Made by a program: the position numbers and the translations under genes. A stretch of DNA of 64,000 nucleotides. Origin: SB11 sp943370295. Its GTDB lineage: Bacteria > Bacteroidota > Bacteroidia > UBA8524. The stretch lies in assembly GCA_943370295.1 (NCBI GenBank), contig CALRQL020000017.1, positions 10,276 to 74,275 of the forward strand, given 5' to 3'. The first letter of the stretch is position 1. Every line of letters begins with the position of its first letter. The notes under the pieces are model-generated. The model was not told the origin of the DNA. It did no database searches and saw only the letters and a list, made by a program, of their open reading frames with translations. This document shows positions 50,654 through 62,200 of the stretch, piece after piece.

Positions 50654-53600
50654 ATGACGGAAGAAGTTAAATCATACCGTATTGCCAAAGTAGCCTCTGA
50701 GTTAGGGGTGGGCGTTACCACTATTGCCGAAGAGTTGAATAAACGCGGCTTTAATGTGGAGGCGAAGCCCACGGCCAAACTTAGCGAAGACATGTATGCC
50801 GTGCTGCTTAAGGCATTCAAATCGGACAAAGAGGCCCGCCAAGAGGCCATACAACTCGACAAGATCAAAAAAGAGTTGCATGAGCCCGCGCGCACCAACA
50901 AACCTGCCAAAGAAAAAGAAATTGCTGACGCTGAAGAGGATGATGATGTGGTGATGATAAACACCCCCACCATTACCATTCCCGAAGAAAAGCCGCAAGA
51001 AATTGCACCGGTTGCCCCTAAACCTCCAGTAGTTGAAACTCCTCCCCCGCCTCCGGTGGTGGTAGAAGAAAAACCGGTTGAAGTGCCACAGGAAAAACCG
51101 GTAGAGAAGCCTCCGGTGGTTGAGGAAAAAGTAGAAGTAATTGAAAAACCAGTCGTACAGGAGCCTATAGCCGAAACCAAAGTGAAATTGGCCGGGCCCC
51201 ATGTAGTAGGTAAGATAAACCTTGATGATTTATCAGGCAAAGGAAAGAAGAGGGAAGAAAAGAAAGAAGAGCCTGTAAAACCTAAGGTTGAAGAAAAACC
51301 GGTTGAACAACCTCCTGTTGCTAAGCAAGAAGAAGTGGTGGTGGTTCCTGAGGAAAAACCAGAAGTAAAAGAAGACGTTCCCGTTGCTAAAGTAATAGAG
51401 CCTCCTGTTGTAGTAGAGCCTCCTGCCGTTGTTGAAAACGAGGTAATTAAACCCCGTATGGAAAAACTGCAAGGGCTTACTGTATTAGGCAAAATTCAAC
51501 TACCGGTTGAAGAGTCTAAGAAAAAGCCTATTGCTTCATCAGACCCTAACGAAAAGACAAAGAAGAAACGCAAACGCAAACCCAGTACGGTTATCAGCAG
51601 TGATAATCCAAACATTGCCAAGCAGTTTAATAAAGAAAAACGTCCCGATAACAGGCCCGGAAACAATACCGGCGGCCCGGGAGGTAACAACAACAATACA
51701 AACAATAACAACAACGACCGCAGAGGTCGTTTCAATAGAGACGAGCCGAAGGAAATCAGCCAAAAGGAAATTCAGGATAAACTGAAACAAACCATGGCTA
51801 AGCTGAACCCGGGTGGCAAAGGCCCAGGCAGCAACTCTTCGCAACGTTCTAAAAACCGTCGTTTCAAACGCGATCAGCATGCTCAAAACCGTGAGGATGC
51901 GTTGATGGAACTGGAAGCAGAAAAGAACATCCTGAAAGTAACCGAGTTTGTTACCGCTAACGAGTTGGCGAAACTGATGAACATTTCGGTGAATCAGGTA
52001 ATCACCACCTGTTTCTCATTGGGTATGATGGTTTCTATCAACCAGCGTTTGGATGCTGAAACCATTACGATTGTTGCAGACGAATTTGGATTTGATGTTC
52101 AGTTTGTAGGTGCCGACCTTCAGGAAGCAATTGAAGAAGAACAAGACCGTCCCGAAGATTTATTGCACCGTGCGCCTATAGTTACAGTAATGGGTCACGT
52201 TGACCACGGTAAAACATCGTTACTGGATTATGTGCGCGACGCAAATATTGTGGCAGGCGAAGCCGGAGGTATTACCCAGCACATTGGTGCGTATGAGGTA
52301 ACACTGAAAGATGGCCGCCAGATAACCTTCTTGGATACTCCCGGTCACGAAGCCTTTACGGCCATGCGTGCTCGTGGTGCCAAGTTGACGGATATTGCGA
52401 TTATAGTAATTGCTGCGGATGATAGCGTGATGCCTCAAACAAAAGAGGCTATCAGCCACGCACAGGCAGCAAATGTGCCGATGGTATTTGCCTTTAACAA
52501 AATTGATAAAGACGGTGCCAACGCTGATAAAATCCGCGAACAACTTTCTGCCATGAACATTTTGGTGGAAGAGTGGGGCGGAAAATTCCAAACACAAGAA
52601 ATATCTGCTAAAAAGGGATTGAATATTGACCAACTGCTTGAAAAGGTATTGTTGGAAGCTGAAATTCTTGATCTTAAGGCAAACCCTGATAAACGTGCCA
52701 AAGGCGCTATTATTGAAGCCCGTATGGACAAAGGGCGTGGTATTGTAGCCACCCTGATGGTACAAGAAGGTACGCTTAAAATAGGTGACCCTGTAGTAGC
52801 TGGTGCAATTTATGGCCGTATAAAAGCGATGTTTAACGAGCGCGGCCAGAAAATTGAAAAGGCAGGTCCTTCTACCCCTGTTTCGGTGCTGGGCTTCTCG
52901 GCCACTCCGCAAGCGGGTGAAAGCTTTAACGTAATGGCAACAGAGGCTGAGGCTAAGGAAATTGCTACAAAACGTACACAGCTTATCCGTGAGCAAGGAT
53001 TGCGTACCAAGAAACACATTACCCTTGATGAAATTGGCCGTCGTTTGGCAATCGGTAACTTTAAAGAACTTAACGTTATTGTTAAAGCCGACGTGGACGG
53101 TTCAGCAGAAGCTTTGGCAGATTCGTTGCTGAAACTATCTACACAAGAAGTTCAGGTAAATGTGATATTGAAAGGTGTGGGTCAGATTTCGGAAAGCGAC
53201 GTTATGTTGGCTACCGCTTCGGATGCGATTATTATCGGTTTCCAAGTACGCCCGAGTACACAAGCCAAACGTCTTGCTGAGCAAGAAGACATCGAGATTA
53301 AACTATACTCTATCATCTACGCCGCTATTGATGAAATCAAGGCTGCTATCGAGGGCTTGTTAGAGCCTAAGATTGAAGAGAAAATTGTTTGTAACGTGGA
53401 TGTTCGCGAAGTGTTCAGAATATCAAAAGTGGGTACCATTGCAGGTTGTATGGTTACCGACGGTAAAATTACCCGTAACACCCGCATCCGTATCATCCGC
53501 GACGGGGTGGTGATTCACACCGGTGAAATTGATGCACTGAAACGTTATAAAGACGATGTGAAAGAAGTAGCTACCGGTTACGAGTGCGGTATCAGCATTA

Positions 53601-53674
53601 AAAACTTCAACAATATCGAAGTAGGCGATACTATCGAAGGCTTTGAAGAAGTAGAAGTAAAACGTAAGTTGTAA
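50654..53674 (+). CDS. infB: translation initiation factor IF-2
   Basis: 1,006 residues. An N-terminal IF2_N domain is followed by a Pro/Glu/Val/Lys-rich linker (about 90-330) and a basic Asn-rich segment (NNNNTNNNNN), then a second IF2_N-like domain. The GTPase has G1 GHVDHGKTS, G3 DTPGHEAF and G4 FNKIDKDG, followed by domains II-IV. It places initiator tRNA on the 30S subunit. The long low-complexity linker explains the spurious antisense reading frames here. Followed by a terminator. Confidence 0.98.
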   Translation: MTEEVKSYRIAKVASELGVGVTTIAEELNKRGFNVEAKPTAKLSEDMYAVLLKAFKSDKEARQEAIQLDKIKKELHEPARTNKPAKEKEIADAEEDDDVVMINTPTITIPEEKPQEIAPVAPKPPVVETPPPPPVVVEEKPVEVPQEKPVEKPPVVEEKVEVIEKPVVQEPIAETKVKLAGPHVVGKINLDDLSGKGKKREEKKEEPVKPKVEEKPVEQPPVAKQEEVVVVPEEKPEVKEDVPVAKVIEPPVVVEPPAVVENEVIKPRMEKLQGLTVLGKIQLPVEESKKKPIASSDPNEKTKKKRKRKPSTVISSDNPNIAKQFNKEKRPDNRPGNNTGGPGGNNNNTNNNNNDRRGRFNRDEPKEISQKEIQDKLKQTMAKLNPGGKGPGSNSSQRSKNRRFKRDQHAQNREDALMELEAEKNILKVTEFVTANELAKLMNISVNQVITTCFSLGMMVSINQRLDAETITIVADEFGFDVQFVGADLQEAIEEEQDRPEDLLHRAPIVTVMGHVDHGKTSLLDYVRDANIVAGEAGGITQHIGAYEVTLKDGRQITFLDTPGHEAFTAMRARGAKLTDIAIIVIAADDSVMPQTKEAISHAQAANVPMVFAFNKIDKDGANADKIREQLSAMNILVEEWGGKFQTQEISAKKGLNIDQLLEKVLLEAEILDLKANPDKRAKGAIIEARMDKGRGIVATLMVQEGTLKIGDPVVAGAIYGRIKAMFNERGQKIEKAGPSTPVSVLGFSATPQAGESFNVMATEAEAKEIATKRTQLIREQGLRTKKHITLDEIGRRLAIGNFKELNVIVKADVDGSAEALADSLLKLSTQEVQVNVILKGVGQISESDVMLATASDAIIIGFQVRPSTQAKRLAEQEDIEIKLYSIIYAAIDEIKAAIEGLLEPKIEEKIVCNVDVREVFRISKVGTIAGCMVTDGKITRNTRIRIIRDGVVIHTGEIDALKRYKDDVKEVATGYECGISIKNFNNIEVGDTIEGFEEVEVKRKL

Positions 53675-53694
53675 TCAACGATTAACCTTTATAT

Positions 53695-53729
53695 AAAAGC
53701 CCTTTTGGAAATTCCGAAAGGGCTTTTTT
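53695..53729 (+). terminator. terminator of the rimP-nusA-infB operon
   Basis: Stem AAAAGCCCTTTTGGA pairs with TCCGAAAGGGCTTTT (one T-G pair) around a 3-nt loop, then TT. It follows infB by about 20 nt. Confidence 0.85.
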
Positions 53730-53784
53730 GTGTGAGCTTTTTTCACTGATTATTGAAAAAGGCCGCATTACATTTTCTTCTCAA

Positions 53785-54636
53785 CTAAAACACCCTTTCC
53801 ACATGGTAATTCACCAGTCTTTCGATGGGTTGTTGTACAATTTCACCGATGGTGATGCCGCATTCTTCGGCGGCTTTATGAAGTTCGTTGCTGAATATGT
53901 GGGCTATTGAACCTACAAAATTCACGGGTAATTGCTTGGCGTTTTCATAGCATAAAACGTGCTCGGTAATAAATGCCACAAATCCCTTGTGCAAAATATC
54001 AGCAAGCAACGGATGATGTTTGTGTTTGTGTATAAAAGGAGCTAAACGAGCCAAGTAAACATTGGGGCGAGGCTTTTGATACACGGCTTCAAAAATATCG
54101 GTTTTGGTAAGTCCGTAGCCCTTTTCAAGTTCTCGCACCATATCATCGGGCAACTTGTTGTACAGATAGGCCGAAACTAACTGTTTTCCGAAATAAGCAC
54201 CGCTGCCTTCATCCCCCAAAATAAAACCTAACGAGGGGACTTTTTCTATCAGGTTGGTGCCATCAAACAAGCACGAGTTAGAACCTGTACCTAATATGCA
54301 GCAAATGCAGGTAGAACCATTGTAAGATGCGTACGCTGCCGCGGTTAAATCGTGGCCGGTAATTACTTCTGCGCCGGCAAAAACATGGGATAAAGCGCGG
54401 CGAACAATGCGGGCTTTTGCATCACTGCTAACTCCGGCACCATAATAGTATACCTTTTGTACCTGTGGAGCTATGGCAAAAAGGGCTTCGTTTTGTTTAA
54501 TTTCAAGGGCAATGTCTTCGCTGCTTTGAAACAACGGGTTAAAACCAATGGTGTCGTATCTGCCCAACTGCTCACCATCGTTATTAGTAAGCAGCCAGTT
54601 GCATTTTGTTGAACCGCTGTCGGCAATCAGGTACAT
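53785..54636 (-). CDS. BadF/BadG-type ATPase, N-acetylglucosamine kinase-like
   Basis: 283 residues. The actin-like ATPase fold starts MYLIADSGSTKCNWLL (phosphate 1), with ICCILGTGSNSCLF (phosphate 2) and LGDEGSGAYFGKQL, all family signatures of GlcNAc kinases. It should phosphorylate an amino sugar in the cytoplasm, possibly in cell-wall recycling. It is 58 bp downstream of the AAA+ gene on the same strand. Confidence 0.87.
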   Translation of the reverse strand: MYLIADSGSTKCNWLLTNNDGEQLGRYDTIGFNPLFQSSEDIALEIKQNEALFAIAPQVQKVYYYGAGVSSDAKARIVRRALSHVFAGAEVITGHDLTAAAYASYNGSTCICCILGTGSNSCLFDGTNLIEKVPSLGFILGDEGSGAYFGKQLVSAYLYNKLPDDMVRELEKGYGLTKTDIFEAVYQKPRPNVYLARLAPFIHKHKHHPLLADILHKGFVAFITEHVLCYENAKQLPVNFVGSIAHIFSNELHKAAEECGITIGEIVQQPIERLVNYHVERVF

Positions 54637-54694
54637 ACCGCAAAAGTAGGGTTTTACAGTGTTTTATCTGCTAAACAACAGAAAGTCTGCCTGC

Positions 54695-56023
54695 CTACTT
54701 TTTGATACCTAAATATTGAAGAATATCATCGTATTGGCCACTTTCGTTTGAATAAAGGGCGTAATTACGGGCTGTATTAAACCACTCTTTTGTGGTGGGT
54801 TTGTGACGGTCGACCGCTTTCTTCAAGTCGGATTGCGTAACGGGGACAACACGGTTTTGCTTTAGCGATTCCGGTAGTTTTGCCTCAACGGCAATATCTA
54901 CTACTGCTTTCAAATCCGCTCCTGAATATCCCTCTGATTGTTTGGCCAATGCATCGATATCGACCTTCTCGGTGGGTTTATCGCGAAGCATCCCATCCAA
55001 AATCTCTACCCTTGCTTTTTTATCAGGCGGCGGCACAAAGATTACACGGTCAAAACGGCCGGGTCGGCGGAAACCGGGGTCAACGTACCACGGAGTATTG
55101 GTCGCTCCCAACACTAAAATCCCTTCGTTAGAGTGTTTCACGCCGTCAAGCTCCTCTAAAAACTGATTTATCAATGAGCGCGAAGCAGAGTGACGCATAT
55201 CGGCACGGTTGGCTCCCAGGGCGTCTATCTCGTCAAAAAACAGTACGCAAGGTGCGCTTTGACGAGCAAGGCTGAATATTTTGTGCAGGTTTTGCTCGCT
55301 GCCGCCTACCCACATATCCAGTATTTCATTAATACCAACGGAGATAAAATTCGACTCTATCTCTCCGGCAGTTGCTCTGGCCAACAGTGTTTTACCGCAT
55401 CCCGGAGGACCGTACACCAAAATACCGCCCCCTGTTTTCTTACCAAAGGCTTTGTATATGTCAGGGTTTTTTAGGGGGTATATTACTTTAAGGGCAATTT
55501 CTTCTTTAACGTCTTCAAGGCCGCCAACATCAGCAAACTTAATCTTGGGTTTTTCAAGAATTGATGATGATACGCCGTTATCTATATTGCCTGTTTGCAC
55601 CGCTTCACCGCTTTCCTTCATCGCTTTGTGCAACTGTTGTTCATACTCCTTCTCAGCCAATGAACCGTCTAGCTCTATCGCTTTCTGGTAGTATTCATAC
55701 GCTTGGCGCACCTCATCGGTCTCAAGGTTCACTTTTGAGTATAGTAAAAACAGCTCTGCGCTTTCTTCACCTTCGTCTATCAGTTCTTCCAGCACCATTT
55801 GTGCAGCCTCAAACTTTTTAAGGGCTACAAATGTTTTGGCAAGACCTCCTTTCAATTCGCTGTCGTTACGGGCATATCCCAAAGCTTCTGTGTATTCTTC
55901 CTCTGCTTCATCCAGCCTGCGGGCATTATACAGCGTGCTGCAAAGCAGTTTTCGCAAGGGTAAGTTTTCGGGCGAAAACTCCAGGGCTTGCCTAAGGCTC
56001 TCTATTTGTTGGTTCAAATCCAT
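54695..56023 (-). CDS. AAA+ ATPase with N-terminal TPR region
   Basis: 442 residues. Residues 1 to about 150 are TPR-like helical repeats (LRQALEFSPENLPLRKLLCS, YEYYQKAIELDG). The single AAA domain (about 165-400) has Walker A in YGPPGCGKTLLA, Walker B in LFFDEIDALG, sensor 1 in LGATNTPW, and arginine fingers in FRRPGRFDRV. It resembles Cdc48/FtsH-type single-ring ATPases. The TPR part probably recruits a partner; substrate unknown. Confidence 0.88.
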   Translation of the reverse strand: MDLNQQIESLRQALEFSPENLPLRKLLCSTLYNARRLDEAEEEYTEALGYARNDSELKGGLAKTFVALKKFEAAQMVLEELIDEGEESAELFLLYSKVNLETDEVRQAYEYYQKAIELDGSLAEKEYEQQLHKAMKESGEAVQTGNIDNGVSSSILEKPKIKFADVGGLEDVKEEIALKVIYPLKNPDIYKAFGKKTGGGILVYGPPGCGKTLLARATAGEIESNFISVGINEILDMWVGGSEQNLHKIFSLARQSAPCVLFFDEIDALGANRADMRHSASRSLINQFLEELDGVKHSNEGILVLGATNTPWYVDPGFRRPGRFDRVIFVPPPDKKARVEILDGMLRDKPTEKVDIDALAKQSEGYSGADLKAVVDIAVEAKLPESLKQNRVVPVTQSDLKKAVDRHKPTTKEWFNTARNYALYSNESGQYDDILQYLGIKK

Positions 56024-56196
56024 ATCAACTTCAATTTTATAGTTTTTACGGCTATTTTCAGGGGTTAATTTAAAGTATTAGACAAACGACTCTTCCCTTC
56101 AGCGGGCTCATGGGCGAGTTCGGAGCAAGCTTTGGGTAAGGCATTGGATAAACAATATACTACTTGGCTCTAAAAGGTAAAAGCAATGAAACCAGG

Positions 56197-59181
56197 TTAT
56201 TTGTAAAACCCTAAAAACTTTTCAATCTCTGCCGCCTTTTGTGATTGGTTAAGTTGCAACAACAACGCTTTTAGGTCGTCAAGTGTTTTTACCGCTTTTT
56301 CGGTTTCTGTTCTGCCCTCGTAATCTGCAATTCCACCTTTTAAACTATTATAATACACCGTCTTTTGCATCAGTTGGGCAATCAAATCAGCAGTTAATTG
56401 CTCGGCTTCCTTTTGATAACCTCCCCTACTCATTGCTTTAATAAAGTTAATAGCCGTCGCGGGGTATTTGTAATCCACAATCGCACAGGGAAATGCTTGG
56501 TTACATTTTGAGGCAAGAAGACCGGCTGTACTTGTATCTCCTTCGGCCATCAGCTTTTCAGCAGTCAGGGAATACAGGTTTCTGTAATGAAACGCTGCCG
56601 AAAGGGCATCAGGGTCGGTATATAACTTAGGATTGTTATACCCGTTTAACTGAAAATCTTTTAAGATGCCTGCCATTTGGCGGGTATTAAGGCGATTGAA
56701 ATAGCCCACACTATCAGGGTATTGAAGGGGTGCCAATCGGTAGGCAAGTCCTTCTAATCGCAAATAACGGTTCAGTTGTTTCAGGTTTTCTGCTTCGCTT
56801 TGTGAAGCAAAATAGATGGGCCGCTCTAAAAAGTTATTGGCTATTACATCCAGTAACAGCAATTCAGCCCTGAACAACGCCGAAGAACTTAACGGGACTT
56901 CAAAACGAGCCACCCTGTACATCGTGTCAGTTGGGGCAATCATTCCGATTGCCTTTTCACGGGGAATGTTGAGATACACTCCCGATGCCGATAGTTTGCC
57001 TCTCACCCGTCCGTTATTGTATTTGTATCTGTTTCTTTCCGAGGGAGGCTCTGCCAGCAAGGCCAATGCTTTTTCAAGTTCCATTGCATTGCCTGTGTTT
57101 TCTATCTTTACCAATTCCAGATAATCATACACATATTTATCAGGCGAAATAGAGAGTTTTAAGGGCTCTGAGTCGTATTTCTTTTCCGTCAACTCTGCTG
57201 CCGCCCAATCGGTGTTCAGCAGGTTTGCGTTTACAACCCGAACATCTGGGCGCACTCCTTCTACGTTTTGCAAGTACCACAACGGGTAGGTATCGTTATC
57301 ACCGTACACAAACAAAACAGCATTGGGAGCCAAGCTTTGCAGGTAGTTTCGGGCAAAATCGCGGGTAAAACTGCGTCCGCTGCGGTCGTGGTCGTCCCAG
57401 TTTTGGGCGGCCATTAAAAACGGAGCCGCTAATAATGCCGAAATTAACCCTATCCATATTCCTTTGGGTATCCACCGCTGTAGTGTTTGTGCCAGCCACA
57501 GCGCGCCCAGTCCTACCCAAATACTAAATACCTGAAACGACCCTACAAACACATAGTCCCTTTCGCGTGGCTCAAAAGGCGGGATGTTAAGGTACAAGCA
57601 AAGGAAAAAGCCTGTAAACAGGAACAATAAAAACAACGGCCAAAACCCGTAGTTTTTGGGCGAAGCGTGGTATAGTAATCCCGCCAGTCCTAATATCAGC
57701 GGCAGTAAATAATAAAAATTTCGCCCTTTGTTTTGTGCAAGGATGGCAGGCAGATTTTCTTCGGGGGCAGAAATGGTTTCGTCAAGAATGCTAATACCAC
57801 TTACGCCGTTTCCGTGTACCGCGTTTCCATGTCCTTGGCGGTTGTTTTGGCGACCAGAAAAGTTCCAAAGGTGGTAGCGCACATACATGTGCAATACTTG
57901 GTATTTAAAAAAGAATTCAAGGTTTTTGGCAAATGTCGGCGGCTTTGACGGGTCAACGCCAGTCCAACCGATGTAACCTGTTTGACTGGAACCATCGAAG
58001 GTGTTTCCCATGCGGGGGAAGAAGGTAGTATAGGCGGGGTCAAACTTATATTCGTTTTCGCGGCCTGTAACCTCGTATTTGCCGCGCGAAGGTCTCCATG
58101 CCTCTTTGCCCAGTTTAAAGTCTTTTATAGGGGCATTAAAATACGGTCCGTGCAATAGTGAGCGGCTGCCATACTGATCGCGATTCAGGTATGAGAGAAA
58201 CGAATAGGCATCCGCTGGTGCGTTGATATTTACCGGAGGCTTGGCTGCGGCACGAATGGGCACCATAAGGTACGATGAATACCCTACCAACATAAACACC
58301 AAGCACAACAGGCCAATATGCATTGCTGCCCATTGTTTCTTATGGCTAATAAACAGCAGGGTGGTTACAATAATTAGCAGGGTGGCAAAAAACAAAACAA
58401 TACCCAACCCGTAGGAGGCTCCGAAACCGTTTACCATCCAGCGATCGGTGTCGGCTGCCCATTGCGGCAATTTGGGAATAACAATAAATTGGATGAAAAG
58501 GAGCACAACCACTCCTAATGCACTACCCCACAGTAAACGTAGCCATTGAAAGGGTTTTCCGCTCATCACAATCACCAATACAACCGCAGGCACTACCAGC
58601 AGATTGAGCAGGTGCACACCAATAGATAACCCGACAGCAAAGGCAATAAACAGCAGCCATTGGGGTTTGCCGTCTTGCGAATCATCATATTTAAGGGCTG
58701 CCCAAAACACCAGCATGGTAAAAAAAGAGGAAAGGGCATATACTTCGGCCTCAACGGCTGAAAACCAAAAGGTGTCGCTAAAGGTGAGGGTAAGCGCAGC
58801 AATAATGCCACTGCCCCACAGCACAATGGCTTTGTTTTTTGTAATGGGTAATTGGGCGGGATTAATTAGTTTTTGGGCAATGCGAATGGTGATGAAGTAG
58901 GTAAACATTACACAAAACGCACTTGATGTTGCGCTGAGCATATTTACCCAAAATGCCACACGGGTTTCATCGCCGAACGATAATAGGCTGAACAACCTGC
59001 CCAGCATTTGGAAAAGCGGTGCGCCGGGCGGGTGTACCACTTGCAGCTTGTACGAGGCCGCAATAAATTCACCGCAATCCCAATAGCTCACATAAGGCTC
59101 AAGGGTAAGGGCATATACCAGCAGGGCGGCAAAAAAAAGTAGCCAGCCAATGATGTTGTTGGTGCGGGAAAAATTTACCAC
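56197..59181 (-). CDS. DUF2723 membrane glycosyltransferase-like protein
   Basis: 994 residues from a GTG start (an in-frame TGA lies two codons upstream, so no earlier start exists). The N-terminal half has about 12 membrane segments, with the DUF2723 signature YWDCGEFIAASYKLQVVHPPG and FEPRERDYVFVGSF. The C-terminal about 350 residues are soluble and helical, TPR-like. The family is GT-C-like; human TMEM260 shares the domain and is an O-mannosyltransferase. It likely glycosylates exported proteins. Tandem paralog of the gene at 59262. Confidence 0.82.
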   Translation of the reverse strand: MVNFSRTNNIIGWLLFFAALLVYALTLEPYVSYWDCGEFIAASYKLQVVHPPGAPLFQMLGRLFSLLSFGDETRVAFWVNMLSATSSAFCVMFTYFITIRIAQKLINPAQLPITKNKAIVLWGSGIIAALTLTFSDTFWFSAVEAEVYALSSFFTMLVFWAALKYDDSQDGKPQWLLFIAFAVGLSIGVHLLNLLVVPAVVLVIVMSGKPFQWLRLLWGSALGVVVLLFIQFIVIPKLPQWAADTDRWMVNGFGASYGLGIVLFFATLLIIVTTLLFISHKKQWAAMHIGLLCLVFMLVGYSSYLMVPIRAAAKPPVNINAPADAYSFLSYLNRDQYGSRSLLHGPYFNAPIKDFKLGKEAWRPSRGKYEVTGRENEYKFDPAYTTFFPRMGNTFDGSSQTGYIGWTGVDPSKPPTFAKNLEFFFKYQVLHMYVRYHLWNFSGRQNNRQGHGNAVHGNGVSGISILDETISAPEENLPAILAQNKGRNFYYLLPLILGLAGLLYHASPKNYGFWPLFLLFLFTGFFLCLYLNIPPFEPRERDYVFVGSFQVFSIWVGLGALWLAQTLQRWIPKGIWIGLISALLAAPFLMAAQNWDDHDRSGRSFTRDFARNYLQSLAPNAVLFVYGDNDTYPLWYLQNVEGVRPDVRVVNANLLNTDWAAAELTEKKYDSEPLKLSISPDKYVYDYLELVKIENTGNAMELEKALALLAEPPSERNRYKYNNGRVRGKLSASGVYLNIPREKAIGMIAPTDTMYRVARFEVPLSSSALFRAELLLLDVIANNFLERPIYFASQSEAENLKQLNRYLRLEGLAYRLAPLQYPDSVGYFNRLNTRQMAGILKDFQLNGYNNPKLYTDPDALSAAFHYRNLYSLTAEKLMAEGDTSTAGLLASKCNQAFPCAIVDYKYPATAINFIKAMSRGGYQKEAEQLTADLIAQLMQKTVYYNSLKGGIADYEGRTETEKAVKTLDDLKALLLQLNQSQKAAEIEKFLGFYK

Positions 59182-59215
59182 GCATCAAAAGTAGTAAATA
59201 CCTCGCTTATAACGC

Positions 59216-59240
59216 AAAAAGCCCCTATTCGGGGCTTTTT
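59216..59240 (-). terminator. terminator between the two DUF2723 genes
   Basis: GCCCC/GGGGC stem with a 5-nt loop flanked by A5 and T5, so it works in either direction. It lies 22 bp after the 59262 gene's stop. Confidence 0.85.
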
Positions 59241-59261
59241 GATAAAATTAGTTGTAACGGC

Positions 59262-62200
59262 TTATTGTGGGAACTGCTGAATGTATTTCTGCAACTCGTC
59301 AACCACTTGTTTTTCGCCGTATTTATTAGCTATTGAAGCACAGTTTTGCAGTGCTCCCAAAGCATAACGTTTTTCTTCTGATACGCCTATGTCTTTTGCT
59401 TTTGAGCCTTTAAACGCCCCAAAGTATTCAAACCTTTCTTTGGCACTCTTTATCAAGGCATTCATTAATGAGCGGCCTTTTTCTTTGGCTCCCGCTGCGT
59501 AATACAAATCAACCAAATACACCATGTTGTCGGTGTATGGGTAATTTTCGTTAGGTATTGCTTTCAAGCAGTGGTCTATGGCAGCTATTGCTTTTTCGTT
59601 TTTGCCTTCTGCTACAAGTGCTTCTGCTAATCGGCCAAAATGGTTACGTACGTTATAAGGTACAAGCTTAGCTTTGTCGTCCACATACATTGGGTATTTC
59701 TCCATACCGCCCCACGCATAGGTTTCCACCAACAGTTTGTTCAAGGTGTCGGTATTTACACGCCCGTGAGTGTTTTGTGATGTTGAAGGGGTTTTAAAGG
59801 GCACCAAACGGTACACCAAGCCACGCATTTCAAAATAATCGGTTAAGCCCATGTACACATCGTTACCGGTAGTAGTGGTAAAGCATATCGGCCTTTCGGC
59901 TGAGTTATTGGCAATAATATCCAACAACAGCAAGCCGTTTTTGTACAACGCATTTCCGGGTAGGTCAAACGTCATCTCGTTCACACGGTTAATGGTATCG
60001 TTGGCAGCCACCCATCCGTTGGCGATGTATTTATTCATATCTACTGAGATTTTAAATTTCTTAGCAGGTATGTACGGAATGTACTCGGGTGGGTTTGCAT
60101 TGGTGTTGTAGTACATGTTTGCCTCGTTGGTGCTGGCGGCAAAGGCCATTATATCCTTCAACTCATAGTTTACATTAGGATTGTATTTGGGGTTGCCGGG
60201 TATATAGGGCAAGTGTTGGTATTTGTCAATCAAGCATTGGTCAACAGAGAACGAAAGTTTAATCGGTGCCGATTCATACGCGGCGTTCCTTAAACCATTG
60301 GCATATTCACCATCACCCAATAAGCTGTAGTTAATTACACGCACGTCTGTACGGTATTTTTCAACGTTTTGGGCATACCACAATGGGTAGGTATCGTTAT
60401 CACCGTTGGTAAACAGGATGGCGTTTTTGGGGCACGAGTTTAGGTAGTCTTTCGCAAAGTCAATGGTCATGTAACGGTTGCTGCGGTCGTGATCGTCCCA
60501 GTTTTGGCTGGCCATCAATACGGGAGCGGCTAACAAACACACTACAGTAGCGGCGCCGGCAGCAGCCATTGGCGAAATTTTCTTGCTTAACCATGTTACT
60601 AACGCCAATACTGCAAGACCAACCCATGTACAGAATACTTGGAATGACCCTACGAATACGTAATCACGCTCACGAGGTTCAAACGGTGGCGGGTTTAGGT
60701 AAATAATCAGCACTGCACCGGTTATCAGGAATAGTATTCCTAAGATAAACGAGTCACCGCGGGCATTTTTAATGTGGAATATTAAACCGATGATACCCAA
60801 TATAAAGGGCAGCATATAGTATTTGTTGCGGCCTCTGTTTCTAGTGTAGTCTTCGGGGATTTTTTCCTGAGGGCCAAGTCGGGCTTCATCAATAAACGGA
60901 ATGCCTGAAATCCAGTTACCGTTTACCAAGCCTATCATGCCTTGCTCATCGTTTTGTCTTCCGCTAAAGTTCCACATGAAGTAACGGAAATACATCCAGT
61001 TCATTTGATAATCAATAAAGAACTTCATATTGTGTTTATACTTAGGCTTTTGCGTTTCGCTCATGCCGCTCCACATACGGTAGCCTTGTGCGTGGCTGGG
61101 GTCGTTGTGGTCGTATATACGGGGGAAGAATATTTGGTCTTTGTCTTTGTAAACAAACTTATAGTTTTGGCCAATTACCGCATACTTGTTGTCCATGCGG
61201 CGGTAACGTTTTGATTTTTCTTCAAACGTATAATCCTCACGTTTAACGGTAAAGTATGGGCCGCGTAACAACGGACGGTCGCCGTATTGTTCACGGTTCA
61301 GATAATACACAAGGTTAAAGGGATCATCGGGGTTGTTCATGTCAATAGGGGGGTTGGCGCGTGAGCGTATCAACACCATTGTGTATGAAGAGTAGCCGAT
61401 GATAATGAACGAGAAGCACAGCAACATCGTGTTAAAGAACACTTTGCCCCTGCGGCGGGTATAAATAATGCCGTAAACGGTAGCTGCTATCAGCAATGCC
61501 ATAAAGAAAATAGCACCTACACCGAAACCTGTGCCTAATGAGTTTACAAAAATCAAATCGAATTTTGCGGCTATTGAAGGAATACCGGGGATAACGCCCA
61601 ACTGAACAAACACAAGTATTACACCACCTAACAAACCGGCAAGAATTAGCCCCTTGCGGGTGATTTTACCGTTGTAACGGCGGAAGTAGTACACGTAAAC
61701 AATTGCAGGAATAACCAACAGGTTCAATAAATGGACGCCTATTGCCAAACCTATTAGGTAACCTATAAACACCAACCATTTATCACTGGTGGGGTCGTCT
61801 GCATTTTCTTCCCATTTCAAAATGGCCCAAAAGGTAATGGCGGTAAAGAATGATGAAGCAGCGTACACCTCAGCCTCAACAGCAGAAAACCAGAAGGTAT
61901 CGCTAAAGGTAAGGGTAAGTGCGGCCACCAAACCGGCACCCATAATGGCTATGGTATGTCCCATACCCGGTTGTGCTACGGTTTTTTGTACCAATTTGCG
62001 ACCGAAGTAGGTGGTTATCCAAAAAGTAAACATTACGCAAAACGCGCTTGAAAGCACCGACACCATGTTTACCAACGGGGCAACCATTTGCAGGTTATCT
62101 CCGGCAAACAATGAAAAGAAGCGGCCTATTATCAAAAACAGGGGTGCGCCCGGCGGATGCACTACTTGCAAACCGTATGATGCCGAAATAAACTCGCCGC

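Noticed and set aside
50650..51492. 280-residue Ser/Thr/Gly-rich antisense frame opposite infB
   Set aside because: It mirrors the repetitive Pro/Val/Glu linker of IF-2; codon-pattern shadow, not a gene.
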